Below, one piece after another: positions 11,114 to 21,410 of a stretch of DNA of 64,000 bases. Under the pieces are notes generated by a model. That model was not told where the DNA came from. It saw only the letters and a program-made list of their open reading frames with translations, and did not search any database. Each line of letters begins with the position of its first letter. Position 1 is the first letter of the stretch. The stretch comes from Henckelia pumila (taxonomy: Eukaryota > Streptophyta > Magnoliopsida > Lamiales > Gesneriaceae). Made by a program: the position numbers and the translations under genes. The stretch lies in contig NC_133122.1 in the NCBI RefSeq assembly GCF_033568475.1, positions 180,935,449 through 180,999,448 on the forward strand. The letters run 5' to 3'.

Positions 11114-13352
11114 GTGAAAAAAGTGAGAATTACTCATCTTTCTTGTGCCAATAATATGTTGCTCTTTGCTCAGGGTGATATTCCTTTGGTTTCCATAATG
11201 ATGAAGGATCTTGATATATTTGGGAGTCGTGCTGGTTTACATGTGAATAGACTGAGTCAAGCATTTTATCTTGTAGGGTTTGACGACGTGGAAATGAAAA
11301 ACTTGATTGTGTGTATGGGTTTTGCAAAGGGGTGCATGCCATTCGAATATCTTGCGACTCATCTTGCCTCGGAGAGATTGAGATCCACTTATTATAGCAT
11401 GCTTATCGATACACTTATCCGTATAATTAATGCTTTTGGCCACATATATAAGAATTTTTCTTATGCTGGAAAATTACAATTTGTCCGATCAGTATTACAG
11501 GGAGTGAAATGTTTTTGGCTATCTATTTTTCCCATTTCTATGAAATCATAATAAGCTATATGCTATTTGTGGAGGCTTTTTCTGGAGCAGCAAGCACCCT
11601 CCGATTTCTTGGTATACTATATGTACACCAAAATATGAGAGAGGGGGGGAGCAAGTTTGCAGGATTTGAGGGTTTGGAACAATGCATTGTTTGCTCATGT
11701 TCTTTGATGGGTCAGCACGCCCTTGACCTCCAAACAATGGGTTTTTGGTGGGTCGTCCCGCCCCTCTATGGGTTGGTCCGTCTGACAGCTCTAAAGTTTG
11801 GAACCTCCGAAGACCAAGATTGGAATGTCCAGACATGATTGGAACGTCCTAAGTTGTGATCGGACCGTCTGAACTCAGGCAGTCAGATACATGTCAAACA
11901 TGCAGAGATCGAAACGTCCGAACTCTAGTTCGAAGATTCTGAACTCCGCCTATAAATAGGGTCTCTAGATGCCCATTTTAGTCACCAATTCACTAATTTC
12001 CTTCTTGATCACTCTACAAATAGAGAGCTCGACGATAATAAGTGAGGTGCTTCTGAAATAGCGTCAAGTGTAAGTAGAAACTAGGTTATCGATATCAACG
12101 GGTTGACGGCGGACAAATGTATGGTCCGAGAATCTTATTTAAATATAGGAGTATCTGTTAGCTTAGTTAAGATTTTTAAAACATGTTAGTGATATGATAA
12201 TTACTTGACTATAGTCTTGATATCTAGACCCCGAGTGTACTTGATCTATCACCTAGAGGTACGCAAGTACTGACAGAGATTGTCAGCTGAGTATCCATGC
12301 TAATATGTTGCATTTATGTGCGATGATACATGTTTTTACTGCTTTATATATATACTGCATGCGCACATACATGTTGAGTTGTATCTTCTTTGAGATATTC
12401 TTTCTCGTAGGGTTCTCAGCCCTACACTTGTTATTATTGTCTGACACCGGGAGTTACCGCAATGCGCGGAGACTGATACTACCGTAGTCTAGATGAGTGT
12501 GTGAGTTACCCAGCGATCGGATTTTCCAGATGGTACTACATACTTATTGACACCTAGTTTGAGCAGGACTTGGTAGTTGACCAGTCACCCCAATCATCTC
12601 ATGATGCATGCATCATATTAGTTTTGTGTACTCATATTTACGGACTGGGTGTTAGTCGCTCACGTCCATGGTGTTATCTTGGACGCCTAATTCTAGGAAG
12701 CAGGTCTCAGGTTGGACGGAGTGAGTGAAACGAGGTAGGATTAGATGCAGGCCCAGAAGCTGCTGAGAGTATATGTACCTACAGCTAGTTGTATGTTGTA
12801 AATATGTATGGGAAAGTACATTTGTATTTTTAGTATCGGTTGTATTCCGTCGGTTTTTTTCGTAGTAGGTTATTCAAGTTTCCACAATAAAATTTGTTAT
12901 TATAATGAGTGTTTTTTATAGTAAGCTAATTACATGCTTAAAACTGCTAGTTAGTAGGTAATCTAGATCGAGTCACTATAAGTATTGTGATTTTTGTCAT
13001 CGAGGATCACTGAGTCGGTTGGCCATCTGTTCTTTGAATGCAGTTTCAGTCGGATCCTTTGGTTCAAGGTTCGAGCCTAGCCTCACGTGCTTCACTCAAT
13101 GATAATTACTCGAGCTGCTATGAAATGACTCCGTAAAGATTACAAGAGGTGCAATGTTGTCCACATGGCTAAGTTGTTTGCTTAGACTTCCATGTTCTAT
13201 GAGATATGAAAGGCTCATTACATGAATATTTTTTAAGGCGAAGGTCCGAGCTTGGATGCTATTTTTCACAATTCACAAGACAAATGTTTTCGTTCTTCGT
13301 TGCCTCTATTTCTTCTTTTCGTTGGTGTCTACTCGTTTTCTTTATTTAGTTG
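11114..13352 (+). pseudogene. L1-type LINE ORF2 remnant (RT C-terminus and zf-RVT tail), interrupted
   Basis: The 11114-11705 part encodes the end of a plant L1 reverse transcriptase. The catalytic box reads CANNMLLF where FADD(L/M)LLF is expected, so both aspartates are lost. It is followed by FSYAGKLQFVRSVLQGV and a tryptophan-rich thumb-like segment. The ORF2 sequence stops near 11705 and resumes near 12990 with the zinc-finger tail (GHLFFECSFSRILWF) and a degenerate downstream region to about 13352. The gap holds an LTR-like insert. Frameshifts and stops are frequent, so this is an old dead copy. The remnant is cut again on its right by the Mutator-like element at 13363. Confidence 0.78.
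11706..12955 (+). mobile_element. LTR-like insert (possible solo LTR) inside the LINE remnant
   Basis: This sequence separates two parts of one LINE ORF2. It has LTR-like traits: no coding capacity, a TATA motif (gcctataaatagggtc, about 11949-11964) and GC-richer blocks. The exact ends and a TSD could not be fixed by eye, so the boundaries are approximate. It could also be a mixture of older fragments. Confidence 0.4.
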
Positions 13353-13362
13353 GAGTTGTTTG

Positions 13363-13507
13363 GGGTTAATAGCATCCGGCCCCCTGTGAAAATCTTAATT
13401 GTCACAAAACCCCCTATAAAAATTTAATAGGTTAATTTATCCTTAAATTTTTAAAATTTTTGCACACAGCATCCTCCGATCCAAGTTGTGGTTGCACGCG
13501 CCTATTT
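13363..13507 (+). repeat. left TIR of outer Mutator-like element
   Basis: Inverted partner of 21928-22072. Its inner end (ttttaaaatttttgcacacagcatcctccgatcc and onward) is tandemly duplicated at about 13586-13652 with an extra tccgatcc unit. Confidence 0.85.
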
Positions 13508-13652
13508 ATGGGCTTTTGGTTTTAGTATTTAATAAAAAATAAATATTATTGTGACAATTTTAACAGTATAATTTAGTTTTAGTATTTTTAAAATTTTTGC
13601 ACACAGCATCCTCCGATCCTCCGATCCAAGTTGTGGTTGCACGCGCCTATTG

Positions 13653-13938
13653 TGGTTGAAATAAAAAAATAAATATAAGTTAGTTTTAGTATTTAATTTT
13701 TAACAGTATAATATTATATATATATATATATATATATTATTGAAATTTTAGATTATAAAAACTTTGTCTTTAGTCACCGTAGGATACATTTTAATTTTAT
13801 TTAAATATACAAACAATAACAGAATAATATTATTTTTAATATTAAAAATATTTTATTTTTCTCCAAACTTTGATAATATTTGTAAATTAAAATTTTACAT
13901 TTCAGTAATTTTTTTTATATTTTTGTGAAAAACTTTTG

Positions 13939-13985
<47 letters not shown>

Positions 13986-14193
13986 TTGTAGATATACTAA
14001 CACTTGGGATATAATATAAATAATATAACATTTTAACATCAAAATAAAAATCTTTCTTTTTACTTATATATGATATAAGAGATTGTGATATTATTTTAAA
14101 AATTTTAGTTGCTAACATATAAATGGGTCCATATTTTGTAAGTTTTCTCAAATATAGGATTTTTATTGGTAAGAAAAATAAAAGAATAATTTA
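13653..14193. other. AT-rich interior of the outer element with TA microsatellites
   Basis: Contains (TA)n runs at about 13711-13737 and 13939-13982. No coding potential; the 78-aa frame across the TA run is an artefact. Confidence 0.7.
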
Positions 14194-14423
14194 TTCTAAA
14201 AAGAGCAAATTGGTGATAAATCCCCAAACCCAAACTTGACTTTGCCCTAGCTCCCTACCCATAAGATTCTTTGCAATAGCTCCCTAGGACCACAAAACTT
14301 GAATATTTAATTGTTTAATTCTTGTACTGGATTTATGCTTTTTTATGCTTAAAATCTAAAGACTTTATGCTAAAATCTGAAGATTTTGTGCTTATTCATG
14401 GTACAAAGAATTATCCATAAAAA

Positions 14424-14436
14424 TGGTATCAGAGCC
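14424..14436 (+). promoter_or_regulatory. minus-strand primer-binding site (initiator tRNA-Met)
   Basis: tggtatcagagcc is complementary to the 3' end of plant initiator tRNA-Met. Caulimovirids use this site to prime minus-strand DNA synthesis. It lies 90 nt before the first viral ATG. Confidence 0.9.
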
Positions 14437-14513
14437 TTAGGTTAATTATTCAGACATAATATTATTCGTTAATTCATGCTTTTCTTTCTTGAGGAGAAGA
14501 TTTTTTTTAAAAG

Positions 14514-15147
14514 ATGACTTCAAACGAAGGTTTGAATCAAGAGGATTTTATTCATATGAAATCTTATAAACAAGTTAATCTATTCACAATAGATTACTTA
14601 CAACAGGTTGTGATTAATGCTCTTAATTTTGAAGAGATAAAGAAAAATAATTTTTAACTCTCAATTTTTAGAGATTACCCCAGATTCCTCTAAACTCTCC
14701 GGAGATCTTAGAGAAATTCAAAAGACGGTACAATATTACAGCAATTAGCTGTATGAAATACCTCGACAAATTGAAGAAATCTTTAAGAAAAAAGAAGAAA
14801 TTCTTGGAAACCTAAAGAATCTTCAAAATAAAATCATAAATCTAGAACACACTTCGGGTTCTAGAAAAAGAAATACAGGAGGAAGGTTACCACTCTCATT
14901 TGGTACCGAACCTTTGTTACATCAGAAAGGTAAAACCAAAATGGTCCAAAAATCTTTAACCAATGATGAAATGATGATTAATCTTATAAAAGCAGTATCA
15001 GAGAAAAACACTATCTGATGACTACTTTAGAAAGATTAAATCTCGAGGATCTACAAGATCTTGCGGATTTTTTTGCGAATCTCAAAGTAGTAGATCTAAA
15101 AATGAATTCCTCTGAGGGTGAACAATCCATAGGAAATCCCCCAAGAT
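14514..15147 (+). pseudogene. viral 5' ORF region, fragmented
   Basis: An ATG at 14514 opens a 47-codon frame (begins MTSNEGLNQEDF) that stops at 14655. Beyond it another frame is open in pieces to about 15018. It is rich in Lys and Glu, with heptad-like IEEIFKKKEEILGNLKNLQ, suggesting a coiled coil. The region is probably one ancestral ORF broken by frameshift and stops. Its function is unknown; its position before the capsid zinc finger suggests a virion-associated or capsid N-terminal part. Confidence 0.5.
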
Positions 15148-16134
15148 ATGTGGTTAAAACAGAAAAACCACATAGTGACTATGCAAGAAACTAAGGAATC
15201 AATCTTAGCAGGAGAATCCCTCAGCGAGATTGGAGAAAGAATGGCCACCCTATTTAAAGCACAATTCATAGGGGTAGACTATTTCAATAATCAAGATACA
15301 GAGAAAAAGAGAAGATATACTCAAGCTCTTTATAACCTCGAGTTACATGATATCTGCTTAGTTGATGAATACATTATGTTATTCACTAAATACAGATGGA
15401 ATTCGGGAGTCGAGAAAAATATAGTTATTCAGCTATTTTTTGCAAAAATGCCAAGCCCCTAGAGAGAAATGCTGATTAAAGAATATGTTCCAAGCAATCT
15501 TGATACATTGGCAAGACGTGCCTCCTTTTTGAAAGGAAAATTAGCAGAATGGTATCATATGGCAGCATTACAGAAGAACTACAAGAAAATAAGGGGTATA
15601 GATAAGCGTACACCTTTGTGTTGTAGAGAAAATGATCTTCCAATGATCATTGGAAACAGATCACAGGGATTTAAAAGGAAGAAATTCAGAAATAATCCCT
15701 ATAATAAAAGAATGAAAAGTTCTTGGAAACCAAGAACATTTTGGTCCAAACAAAAGGCCAGATCCTATAGATCAGGTAGAAGAAGTGGACCTACAAGAAC
15801 ATCCTCAGCAACAGGCTCATCACAAAGCAGGGGAAGAACACCATCAAGAAGAACTTTCAGAAGAACTCATACAAGAGCAAGTGAAAGTTTCAAGGATTGC
15901 AACTGCTGGACATGTGGAGCAAGAGGACATATATCTACAAATTGTCCAAAAAACGAGAAAAAAAGAGTTAAACTCTTTGAAGCAACACCAGATATGGATG
16001 ATGCGGTCTTCTTTCAAGATCTAGTCCAAGTATATCAATTTGAGGATATCCCCTCAGATGAAAGCATATACGAAGAAGAGATATTGTTTAGTCGAGAAGT
16101 TTTTGAAGATGAATCAGAATCAGAAACAGAGTAA
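15148..16134 (+). pseudogene. viral capsid (coat) protein region with zinc knuckle, one internal stop
   Basis: Open from 15148 except for a TAG near 15460. It has the caulimovirid coat-protein architecture: a helical core (ALYNLELHDICLVDEYIMLF), then a Lys/Arg/Ser-rich nucleic-acid-binding tract (about 15670-15890). A CX2CX4HX4C zinc knuckle follows (CWTCGARGHISTNC, about 15901-15942), and the tail is acidic. The 3' end overlaps the movement-protein ORF by 26 nt. The upstream limit is uncertain because the first ATG of this frame lies inside the fragmented 5' region. Confidence 0.8.
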
Positions 16135-16906
16135 AGAGGAAGTGTTTCGCCATGAAACACATGAAAGTTTGGCTGGGTTCTTTAGTCAAACCACGATATC
16201 TCATAATATGGTCCAAAGGATTATGAGAGAAAATCCAACATTAAAGAAGTACCAAGAATTTTCGGCAGGACAAGTTGAAAGAGTCATAGGAAACCTAGGG
16301 CTAAGACAAAGAAGACATAATTTGATTTATAAGGTATCCAGAAGGGAAATGGCGATCCCTATGGAATTAACCAGTAATCAAATTGAAATGCGGTTAATTT
16401 CCTTTGAAGAAATTCGAGAAGAATTACAGAAATTAAAAGCAGAAGTAGCAAAGACAATGTCTTGGATTCATATTGGAGCAATCCAGATTATGATCAAGGC
16501 TACTTTTAAAGAGGGAATAGATTCACCCATAGATATTATAGTATGCGATAAAAAAATGGGGAATATACAAGATGCGGTTCTAGGAACTATCTCGAGAAAT
16601 TTATGTGCAGGAAAAATTGTGGGAGTTATTTATCCAAAAATAGCCTACAATTTAGCTGATAGAGATTTTAGTTGAGCCTTGACTTTGCATCAAAATTTCA
16701 AAGAAAAAAGACTAATGAAGGAAGGTAATAGGCCATATTCTATTACGTATCAAATTTCATATGCTCTTTCTAATACTCACCATTCTGAATTATTTATTAG
16801 AAATGAGTTCATTGAAATTCCAGAGATCTTTGGGAAAGTTGCTCAAGCAATATACCCGGAAAGAATCGAGTTTCCTTTAATTCAGGAAACAGACATTCAA
16901 ATTTAA
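16109..16906 (+). pseudogene. viral movement protein (30K superfamily), one internal stop
   Basis: Starts at ATG 16109 inside the capsid ORF. It contains the 30K-type core (GAIQIMIKATFKEGIDSPID) and the conserved caulimovirid stretch GVIYPKIAYNLADRDF, interrupted by TGA 16673-16675. The same frame continues with MKEGNRPYSITYQISYALS. Such proteins enlarge plasmodesmata and bind nucleic acid for cell-to-cell spread. The frame ends at TAA 16904. It is also open further downstream (ATG 16973), so the C-terminus may originally have extended there. Confidence 0.8.
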
Positions 16907-16972
16907 GACAGACCGGTTCTATACAGAGACCTTAAAATAGAACCCCGAAGGTTATCTTTCTAAGGAGACAGA

Positions 16973-17340
16973 ATGGCAAGCAGGAGATGGGACAAATCTC
17001 CTATTCAAGAAATTCCACCAGAAGAAAAAGAGTTTTCTATAATAGAAAAACTTAGATCTCCAGAAGGATGGAAAGAAGTGAAAATAGTATTCGAAATTAC
17101 AAGTCATCGGAACCAGTTCCCTTGTAACTCGATTTACTATTTGGAACAACAGGAAAAAAGAAACTTACCAAGGAGTGATAAATATTGGAGAATTGGAAGT
17201 TCAAATCTGGGGAATTCCAGGAAAAGAAATGGATCAACTCATTCTTGGTCTAGAATTTCTGGAGGACCATAAACCATGGAAACGCCTTGAAAAAGGAATA
17301 GAGTTCATGGCAAAAGAAAAGACTTGGAGGATTCAATAAG
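16973..17340 (+). pseudogene. viral inter-ORF region, two overlapping broken frames
   Basis: One frame (16973-17272) starts MASRRWDKSPIQEIPPEEKE and is in phase with the movement-protein ORF. A second frame, open to about 17338, contains INIGELEVQIWGIPGKEMDQ. The switch suggests a frameshift near 17100-17130 in a once continuous C-terminal part. No catalytic motif seen. Confidence 0.45.
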
Positions 17341-17351
17341 AATTCTACGAA

Positions 17352-17618
17352 ATGGAAAACCAAGAGAATTGGATAAGGGACAATCCCTTAATCAGATTCG
17401 AGAACTCTGTTCACAGACAGAGGAAGAAGCAACAGTTGAAATTAGTAAGTCATGAACATGATTTACTAAAACGCATTGAAGAAGTAGAAAGGAGTAACCA
17501 TACTCTACCTCCTGAGGCCTTAGGAAAACTAAAGGTAAATAGTCTTAATCGGATTACTGAGTTACAACACAGTCTGTTAAAAATGGCGGGGCCATTTTGT
17601 AATCCCTTTAAAAAATGA
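17352..17618 (+). CDS. small viral ORF, coiled, function unknown
   Basis: An intact 88-codon frame starting MENQENWIRDNPLIRF. It is rich in Lys and Glu with heptad-like leucines, so it is likely helical. Its TGA stop overlaps the ATG of the next ORF (ATGA at 17615-17618). This is the tight coupling typical of caulimovirid ORFs translated from one polycistronic RNA. Small proteins here in related viruses can be virion-associated, but I see no motif that proves it. Confidence 0.55.
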   Translation: MENQENWIRDNPLIRFENSVHRQRKKQQLKLVSHEHDLLKRIEEVERSNHTLPPEALGKLKVNSLNRITELQHSLLKMAGPFCNPFKK

Positions 17619-19639
17619 CAACAAGTCCTTTCTCCATATACATTCCGATAGGGATGTTATATGAACAATATAAGGCTGAGTATTTTGCAGCTTATATTGA
17701 CTCGGGAGCAGGAATTTGTACAGCAAAAAGAGGAGTCTTCCCTGAATAATGTGAAGAGGAATTGCCAAAAATTGCTGGATGAGATTTCTCTCGAAGAATT
17801 TTAATTCTTTGCAAAGGAATAAAACAAGCAGAGATCCTTATGGGAGGTACAGGTCAAACACCTTGGTACAGGGTAAAAACACCACCAATCTATTTCCATG
17901 ATACAGGAGCTGATATCCTGTTAGGAAATAACTTCTTACAAATGTTTAAGAAGTACTCACAAGACAATGAGTCAAGAAGACTTATGTTCACTACAATTTG
18001 TGATCATAAAATTATCGTTCAAAGACTCAAGGTTGCTTTTTATCGACAATTGCGGATAATATTTCGCAGCCAGCGTGGTGATAAAGGACAACTTTTTCAC
18101 CCAAAAATGAAAGATCCAAGAAGGTTTGGAGAAACCATGTTGAAAATAACAACAGAACAAGAACTCCAAACAGAGGATATGAAGCTTCTCAAGGTAATTC
18201 TAAATCACAGAGATATAGAGTTAGAGAATAAAGTATCCCTTGAAGATGTCAAAAAGAGGCTCAAAGAAAGTTACAACGAGCATCCTTTGGCATGGTGGGA
18301 TATAAATCAACTCAAAGCCAGTCTTACTCTAAATGAAGGCAAAGAGTATGAATTCGTCATATATAAGCCTATCCCGATGAACATAACAGATCAAAGGGAT
18401 ATGAGAATGATTATCAAGGAATATTTGGACCTTGGTTTAATCAAAGAAGGAGTTTCACCATATAGCAGCCCAGGTTTTCTGGTTAGAAATCATGGTGAAA
18501 TAAAAAGAGGAAAACTCAGGCTAGTTATTAACTACCAAGGTATTAATAAAATCCTGGAGTTTGATGGATACTTCATACCGAGTAGAGAACACCTAATTAG
18601 TTGTGTACGAAATGCTAGAGTGTTCTCAAAATTTGATTGTAAGTCTGGATTTTACCAGATTCGAATGGAAGAAGGAAGTAAGAAATTCACAGCCTTCTCT
18701 ACTCCACAAGGATGCTATATTTGGGAAGTTATGCCTATGGGATTAGCTAATGCACCCCAGATATTTCAAAGAAAGATGAATAACCTTTTTAAAGATTATT
18801 TTAACTTTATGTTTGTTTATATTGATGATATTCTTATAGCATCAAAAAATATGGACGAACACGTTAAACACTTAGAGATTTTCTCTAAAATTTGTAAACA
18901 AGAAGGACTGGTTTTATCTGAAAAGAAAGCAGTCATAGCAACGAGGAAAATTGAATTCCTCGGTATTGAGATTGATGAAACTGGAATAATTCTACAACCC
19001 CATATTGTGGAAAAGGTAAAGAATTTTTCAGATAAACTCAAAGATGTAAAACAACTCCAGAGTTTTCTTGGAGTAGTTAATTTTGCAGGGATGTTCATTA
19101 ACAATCTAGCAATGTACAGAAAGGTGTTCAGTCCTTTGTTAAAAAAGGATGCTAGGTTTATATGGACCGATAACCATACTAAAAGGGTAAACCAATTAAA
19201 AGAGATATGTAAGAATCTCCCAAAAATGGCTATACCCATAGATGAAGATGATCTGGTATTATTTACGGATGCCAGTGACGATTGGTGGGCAGCAGTCCTT
19301 ACCAAGATCACTCCAGATGGGGAAATACCATGCAGATACTGTAGCGGTCTTTTTTCAGAATTTGAGGTCATTAGATGGCATATCAACGAGAAGGAATTTT
19401 ATGTAGTTAAAAGGGCTTTTGAAAAATGGCCATTATTTTTACTTGTTAAAAAATTCACTCTGAAGGTTGATAACACCAAGGTAAAAGCTTTCCTAAAAAA
19501 TAAGATTGAATCTAAACCTAAGAAAGCTAGGTTATTAAGATGGCAAGCATTATGTCAAAATTATATTTTTGATATTGTTATTATTAAATCTCATGAAAAT
19601 TTTCTTGCAGATTTTTTAACAAGAGATGGAAGGCAGTGA
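17615..19639 (+). pseudogene. viral protease-reverse transcriptase-RNase H; protease N-part has two stops, RT-RNase H open
   Basis: The frame begins at ATG 17615. A pepsin-like protease motif (YIDSGAGIC, about 17689) is followed by in-frame TAA 17747 and TGA 17780. From 17840 a 599-codon frame is uninterrupted. It carries the protease tail (DILLGNNFL), then RT motifs (LVINYQGIN, SKFDCKSGFYQI, MPMGLANAPQIFQ, catalytic YIDD). RNase H follows, with LFTDASDDWW, the NEKEFYVVKRAFEKW glutamate region and LKVDNTKVKAFL. All recognised RT and RNase H catalytic acidic residues appear present. There is no integrase. It overlaps the next ORF by 14 nt. An in-frame ATG at about 17840 lies in a broken context, so expression is doubtful. 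Confidence 0.88.
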
Positions 19640-20999
19640 CGTAGATTTCATCATGAAAATGCAGAGGCATCTCAGGGAACACCTTGGGTTGCTTCAAAAC
19701 GAGTTCAACCAGTTAGCCATTAATGCTGAAATGGCCGGCAGGTTACAACAAGCTGATCGGATCAAAGTATCTAATCGAATTACAGGATGTATGCAAGCTC
19801 AAACACAAATATGGGCTGCTATTCAAGGGCCAATTATGAAGGATATAGAGAAACCATTGGTTTCTCATAAACAAGATATGCTAAAACCATTGGTTTTACA
19901 AGAACAAGAAATACAACCATCGGTTGTAAAACAAGATGTTGAGGAATCTAAAACTCAAGAAACAAGTGCTAATCTATCATCAGCCTTTGATGATCTGGAT
20001 GAAGCAACAATTGATGAGGATAACTCATCAAGTCAACCCTCCGCCTCTAGGGTAAAAGAGAAAGAGATCAATCTTAGGACCAACACTGGCAAGGGCAAAT
20101 CTAAGATTGATACTAATCCATCTATTATTTTTCCATTCCAGGTTTATCAACAAAGGTGGGAGAAATTGAATACAAGGAGTGAAATCAACCCGAACACTTG
20201 CAGGGTTAATGTTGCAGGAATATATCCAAGGATTTGGCTAAAAAACAATGTCAATCCTAAAGATGTAAAACTCTGGTATGAATTTGGGGCTTTGTCCTCA
20301 GTTTATACAACATCACCAAGCTTCCCAGAGATATCACAGTTACCAAAATGGATCCAAGAAGCAGTCCAAGAAACAAGGGCAAATAATGATCATTTGGCCA
20401 GAGGAGATGTGCTTGAGTTATACTTTTTCAGTGCAGCTCCAGAACCAACAGTGAAAGGATCACACGAACCCTTTCATTTTATCAAGCTGAGGAGACCTGA
20501 TATAAACAGTCATAAATTTATCAAAGATCCTAAAACTGAAGAAATACCCTTGGTGTCCACTTTCGGGGAAAATGAGATCTCAGCCAGAAGGGCATGGGGT
20601 ATTTGGATCTGTCTTACTAAGATGGATAAAGTCAAGTTTCCATTCAAATTTTATCAGAATTCTGTGAATGGATCGTTCCTGTTAAACACAATGACAGGAA
20701 AAAATATAGCATTTGCGGAAGAACTCTTCGAAAAGAAGAGAAATCTTTTGTGGAACAATAAGCTGCCGGGAAGTAAAGAAACTCGCCGAAAATTCTGTAA
20801 CATGGCTCATATTGGACGATGGTCAGAGAATATCTGCCCAGAATGCCCAAATCAGAAGGAGCCAGAATTTGGAAAAACCTTTAGACCCCGAACGGATCGA
20901 AAGGATTTTTCCGAGACAAGCAAAGGTGGACAAGGACCACCGAAGATGCGTTTTCACAGGGGCCTACTTCAAAAGCAAAAGATGCCCCGACAACAATAA
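19626..20999 (+). CDS. viral terminal ORF, 457 aa, candidate transactivator/inclusion-body protein
   Basis: An intact frame starting MEGSDVDFIMKMQRHLREHL and overlapping the RT-RNase H ORF by 14 nt. The N-terminal third is helical, with short near-repeats around KPLV and QPSVV. The middle is acidic and serine-rich. The C-terminal half is globular (VNVAGIYPRIWLKN, VKLWYEFGAL, GRWSENICPECPNQ). Its place after RT-RNase H and before the promoter matches caulimovirid ORF VI (transactivator/viroplasmin), which drives re-initiation on polycistronic RNA and forms inclusion bodies. The match is by position; I cannot confirm the fold. A second frame overlaps at 20713-21012 and may mark a frameshifted C-terminus. 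Confidence 0.65.
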   Translation: MEGSDVDFIMKMQRHLREHLGLLQNEFNQLAINAEMAGRLQQADRIKVSNRITGCMQAQTQIWAAIQGPIMKDIEKPLVSHKQDMLKPLVLQEQEIQPSVVKQDVEESKTQETSANLSSAFDDLDEATIDEDNSSSQPSASRVKEKEINLRTNTGKGKSKIDTNPSIIFPFQVYQQRWEKLNTRSEINPNTCRVNVAGIYPRIWLKNNVNPKDVKLWYEFGALSSVYTTSPSFPEISQLPKWIQEAVQETRANNDHLARGDVLELYFFSAAPEPTVKGSHEPFHFIKLRRPDINSHKFIKDPKTEEIPLVSTFGENEISARRAWGIWICLTKMDKVKFPFKFYQNSVNGSFLLNTMTGKNIAFAEELFEKKRNLLWNNKLPGSKETRRKFCNMAHIGRWSENICPECPNQKEPEFGKTFRPRTDRKDFSETSKGGQGPPKMRFHRGLLQKQKMPRQQ

Positions 21000-21052
21000 A
21001 GCAGGCATGTGAGGAGAATAAAGCCAAAAGAAAGTGGCAGATATGTGATTTC

Positions 21053-21166
21053 TCCACTAGTAAAAGATGTCATCAATAATGACATAAAAAATTCAAGACA
21101 GCTGCCTCCTCCACTAGTAAAGGATGTCATCAATAATGGCATAAAGAAATACAAGATAGCTGTGAG
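21053..21166 (+). promoter_or_regulatory. tandem 57-bp enhancer-like repeat upstream of the viral promoter
   Basis: Two 57-bp direct repeats (21053-21109 and 21110-21166) share tccactagtaaa and gatgtcatcaataatg. They end about 40 bp before the TATA box. Duplicated upstream blocks with TGTCATCA-type sites resemble enhancers of plant pararetrovirus promoters. The role is inferred from position. Confidence 0.65.
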
Positions 21167-21205
21167 ATTCCCTGAAGTTTTTCAATGAAACGAGTGGAAC
21201 TACAG

Positions 21206-21214
21206 CTATAAATA
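21206..21214 (+). promoter_or_regulatory. viral genomic-RNA promoter TATA box
   Basis: ctataaata lies just after the duplicated block and about 180 nt before the leader stem. Transcription would start around 21235-21245 and, on a circular template, run through the leader into the primer site at 14424. Confidence 0.75.
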
Positions 21215-21389
21215 CAGACATTTGAGGAAGCTGAAGATATCGATCATTTCCTTCAGTTTTCTTACAAATAAATTATTGTAATATTTCTCTCTCTTTGTAT
21301 TAAGTTTTCTTTTATGTATTTCAAGAACAAGGCTACTATGAGTAGCTAAACAAGTTGTCTTCTCATCTTCAAAGGAGTTGATTTATGTA

Positions 21390-21410
21390 ATAATATTATG
21401 TCTGAATAAA
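21390..21410 (+). promoter_or_regulatory. 5' arm of a predicted viral leader stem
   Basis: These 21 bases are the exact reverse complement of 14446-14466. On a circular genome they would close a hairpin of roughly 500 nt that includes the primer-binding site. An 11-codon sORF (21314-21349) and a start-stop ATGTAA (21386-21391) precede it directly. This matches the leader layout that supports ribosome shunting in caulimoviruses. Confidence 0.55.

Noticed and set aside
13915..14151. 78-aa ORF on the - strand
   Set aside because: Its core is Tyr-Ile repeats translated from a TA microsatellite.
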